A program made the translations under genes and the position numbers. This document shows positions 4,973 to 6,385 of a stretch of 6,385 nucleotides of DNA, in pieces. Within the stretch, counting starts at the first letter, position 1, and every line of letters begins with the position of its first letter. Under the pieces are notes generated by a model, which saw only the letters and a program-made list of their open reading frames with translations, was not told where the DNA came from and did no database searches. Source of the stretch: UBA2022 sp964621555 (GTDB lineage Bacteria > Patescibacteriota > Dojkabacteria > SC72); assembly GCA_964621555.1 (NCBI GenBank), contig CAZUOO010000039.1, positions 1 through 6,385 of the forward strand. The letters run 5' to 3'.

Positions 4973-6385
4973 ATGGAAACATATAGAAAGATTGTAGAAA
5001 AATTAAAGATAATGGGTATTAAATACCAGGAGATCGACCAAAGGGCGGCTGAAGACCGTTCTGTTGATGAACTTGTTAGGGTTACAGGTATGAAGTATTC
5101 CGAAGGTATGTCTACATTGTTTTTTAGAAATGAAAGAGGTGAGTATGTGGTTATACTAAGAAGGGATGATAGGAATGTAATAAGTAAGGTGGTTAAGAAG
5201 TTGTCTGGTAGTAAAAGCCTCAACTTTGCACAGGAGAGTGATTTAGATGCCCTTGGTTTTGAGGCAGGTCTTGTTTCTCCTGTCCTTTTAGGTGAATTAC
5301 AGAGCTCATATGACATTAAAGTGTATGTAGATAGTAAGGTTATTGAGAATGATTTTGTGATCTGTGGTATTGCTAAAGAGGGGTTTGGGTTAAAGATTAA
5401 GGTAGGGGATCTGCTTAAACTACTCGGTAGGTATGAGGTTGGGGAGATTACAGAGGCTAATGAGAAGAGGCAGAGTGGTGTTAAGAAAAGGATTTTAACA
5501 GGGGATAGGCCAACTGGGAAGCTTCATATTGGTCACTATGTAGGAACTTTGAAAAACAGGGTATTGCTTCAAGATGAGTATGATCAGTTTGTGCTGATAG
5601 CTAATATTCATGCGTTGAGTGATAATTCTGACAATCCTAAGATGGTAAAAGAGAGTATTCTTGAACTGCTTTGTGACTACTATGCTGTGGGAATCGATTT
5701 CGATAAGACCACGGTTTATATTCAATCTGAAGTACCTGAGGTACATGAAATATTCATCTATCTTTCAAACTTCGCAACAGTGCAACAGATAATGCATAAT
5801 CCAACTATAAAGACTGAGCTAAAGCAAAATTCAATGGAGGATTCTACACCTTTAGGCTTTTTTATATACCCTATTCACCAGGCTGCAGATATACTCTGCG
5901 TTAACGCCAATCTAGTACCTGTAGGTAAAGATCAGGCACCAATGATAGAGGATACAAGGGAGCTCGTGAGGAAGTTTTCAAAAACCTATGGAGTTTCTAG
6001 TCTGAATGAACCGGAGGGATTGTATGGTGCCCAGGTGAACGTACCTGGTATAGATGGTAATGAGAAGATGGGGAAGAGCTTGAACAATGCTATCTATCTC
6101 TCTGATAGTGAGGAAGAATTAAGGAAGAAGGTCTTTAAAGTTTATACAGACCCAAATAGGATTAAGGCAACAGATAAAGGTACCGTTGAGGGTAATGTGG
6201 CATTTATATATCATGATCTGTTTAATACAGATAAGGAGGAGGTTGCTGATCTTAAAAGAAGGTATGTTGAGGGGACTGTGGGAGATGTGGAAGTTAAGGA
6301 GAAATTGTTTATAGCTATGAATAACTTCCTGAGCCCAATTAGAGAAAGAAGATTAGAGGCAGAATCTATGAAAGAGGAGTTGTTG
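4973..6385 (+). CDS. trpS: YbaK-like deacylase domain fused to tryptophanyl-tRNA synthetase (3' end cut)
   Basis: One uninterrupted frame of 471 codons starts at ATG 4973 and runs off the window. Residues 1 to about 160 resemble the YbaK/ProX/INS superfamily of aminoacyl-tRNA deacylases. The matching parts are GIKYQEID, the STLFFRNERGEYVVIL strand pair, GLVSP (99-103) and a C-terminal CGIAKEGFGLKIKVGDLL segment. The usual catalytic-site lysine of the KTL motif appears to be S47. After a short linker, residues about 172-471 are a class I TrpRS of the type starting KKRILTGDRPTGKLHIGHY. It has HIGH at 185-188, YPIHQAADI at 299-307, VPVGKDQ at 315-321 and KMGKS at 365-369. The catalytic role is charging tRNA-Trp with tryptophan; the N-terminal role is unknown and could be hydrolysis of misacylated tRNA or tRNA binding. 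About 30-40 C-terminal residues should be missing. No Shine-Dalgarno is visible before the ATG. Expression should be raised by uncharged tRNA through the T-box upstream. The TrpRS call is secure, the YbaK call strong. Confidence 0.93.
   Translation, partial: METYRKIVEKLKIMGIKYQEIDQRAAEDRSVDELVRVTGMKYSEGMSTLFFRNERGEYVVILRRDDRNVISKVVKKLSGSKSLNFAQESDLDALGFEAGLVSPVLLGELQSSYDIKVYVDSKVIENDFVICGIAKEGFGLKIKVGDLLKLLGRYEVGEITEANEKRQSGVKKRILTGDRPTGKLHIGHYVGTLKNRVLLQDEYDQFVLIANIHALSDNSDNPKMVKESILELLCDYYAVGIDFDKTTVYIQSEVPEVHEIFIYLSNFATVQQIMHNPTIKTELKQNSMEDSTPLGFFIYPIHQAADILCVNANLVPVGKDQAPMIEDTRELVRKFSKTYGVSSLNEPEGLYGAQVNVPGIDGNEKMGKSLNNAIYLSDSEEELRKKVFKVYTDPNRIKATDKGTVEGNVAFIYHDLFNTDKEEVADLKRRYVEGTVGDVEVKEKLFIAMNNFLSPIRERRLEAESMKEELL

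Noticed and set aside
4960..5316. 118-codon minus-strand open frame
   Set aside because: It lies opposite the YbaK-like domain, whose family motifs fix the plus strand as coding.

Overview
The window is AT-rich bacterial DNA. It holds two genes on the minus strand (uvrA and a membrane-anchored PEGA-domain protein), one tRNA gene, and on the plus strand a T-box-controlled aminoacyl-tRNA synthetase gene that runs off the right edge. My best guess for the host is a Patescibacteria/CPR-type bacterium, perhaps Saccharibacteria-like. The reasons are the PEGA plus propeller-like anchored protein, a tRNA gene without an encoded CCA, AGG/AGA-dominated arginine codons and start codons almost directly on the predicted transcription starts. 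This assignment is inference and only moderately secure.

Layout. Positions 1-81 are the downstream flank of uvrA, with no convincing gene. uvrA (82-2937, minus) is complete and intact. An 81-bp divergent spacer (2938-3018) carries one extended -10 promoter for uvrA and one for tRNA-Arg(CCU) at 3019-3091. Only 7 nt separate the tRNA from the convergent stop codon of the PEGA gene (3099-4661, minus). Two back-to-back extended -10 elements at 4670-4702 serve the PEGA gene leftwards and a T-box leader rightwards. The leader (about 4709-4960) has a K-turn, a very short Stem I with a UGG triplet in its terminal loop, a canonical T-box antiterminator and a competing intrinsic terminator. From 4973 to the edge, one uninterrupted frame of 471 codons encodes a YbaK/ProX-like aminoacyl-tRNA deacylase domain fused to a tryptophanyl-tRNA synthetase.

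How it fits together. The T-box would sense uncharged tRNA-Trp through the UGG specifier and the UGGU bulge, disrupt the terminator, and so raise synthesis of the TrpRS. The unusual part is that the regulated product is a two-domain protein with an editing-like module placed N-terminal to TrpRS. The conserved lysine of that module appears to be serine. uvrA and the PEGA gene have no visible functional link to this system.

The main points for a second look are the YbaK-TrpRS fusion, its ultrashort-Stem-I tryptophan T-box acting through a terminator, the overlapping divergent promoters, and the apparently leaderless uvrA and PEGA mRNAs.
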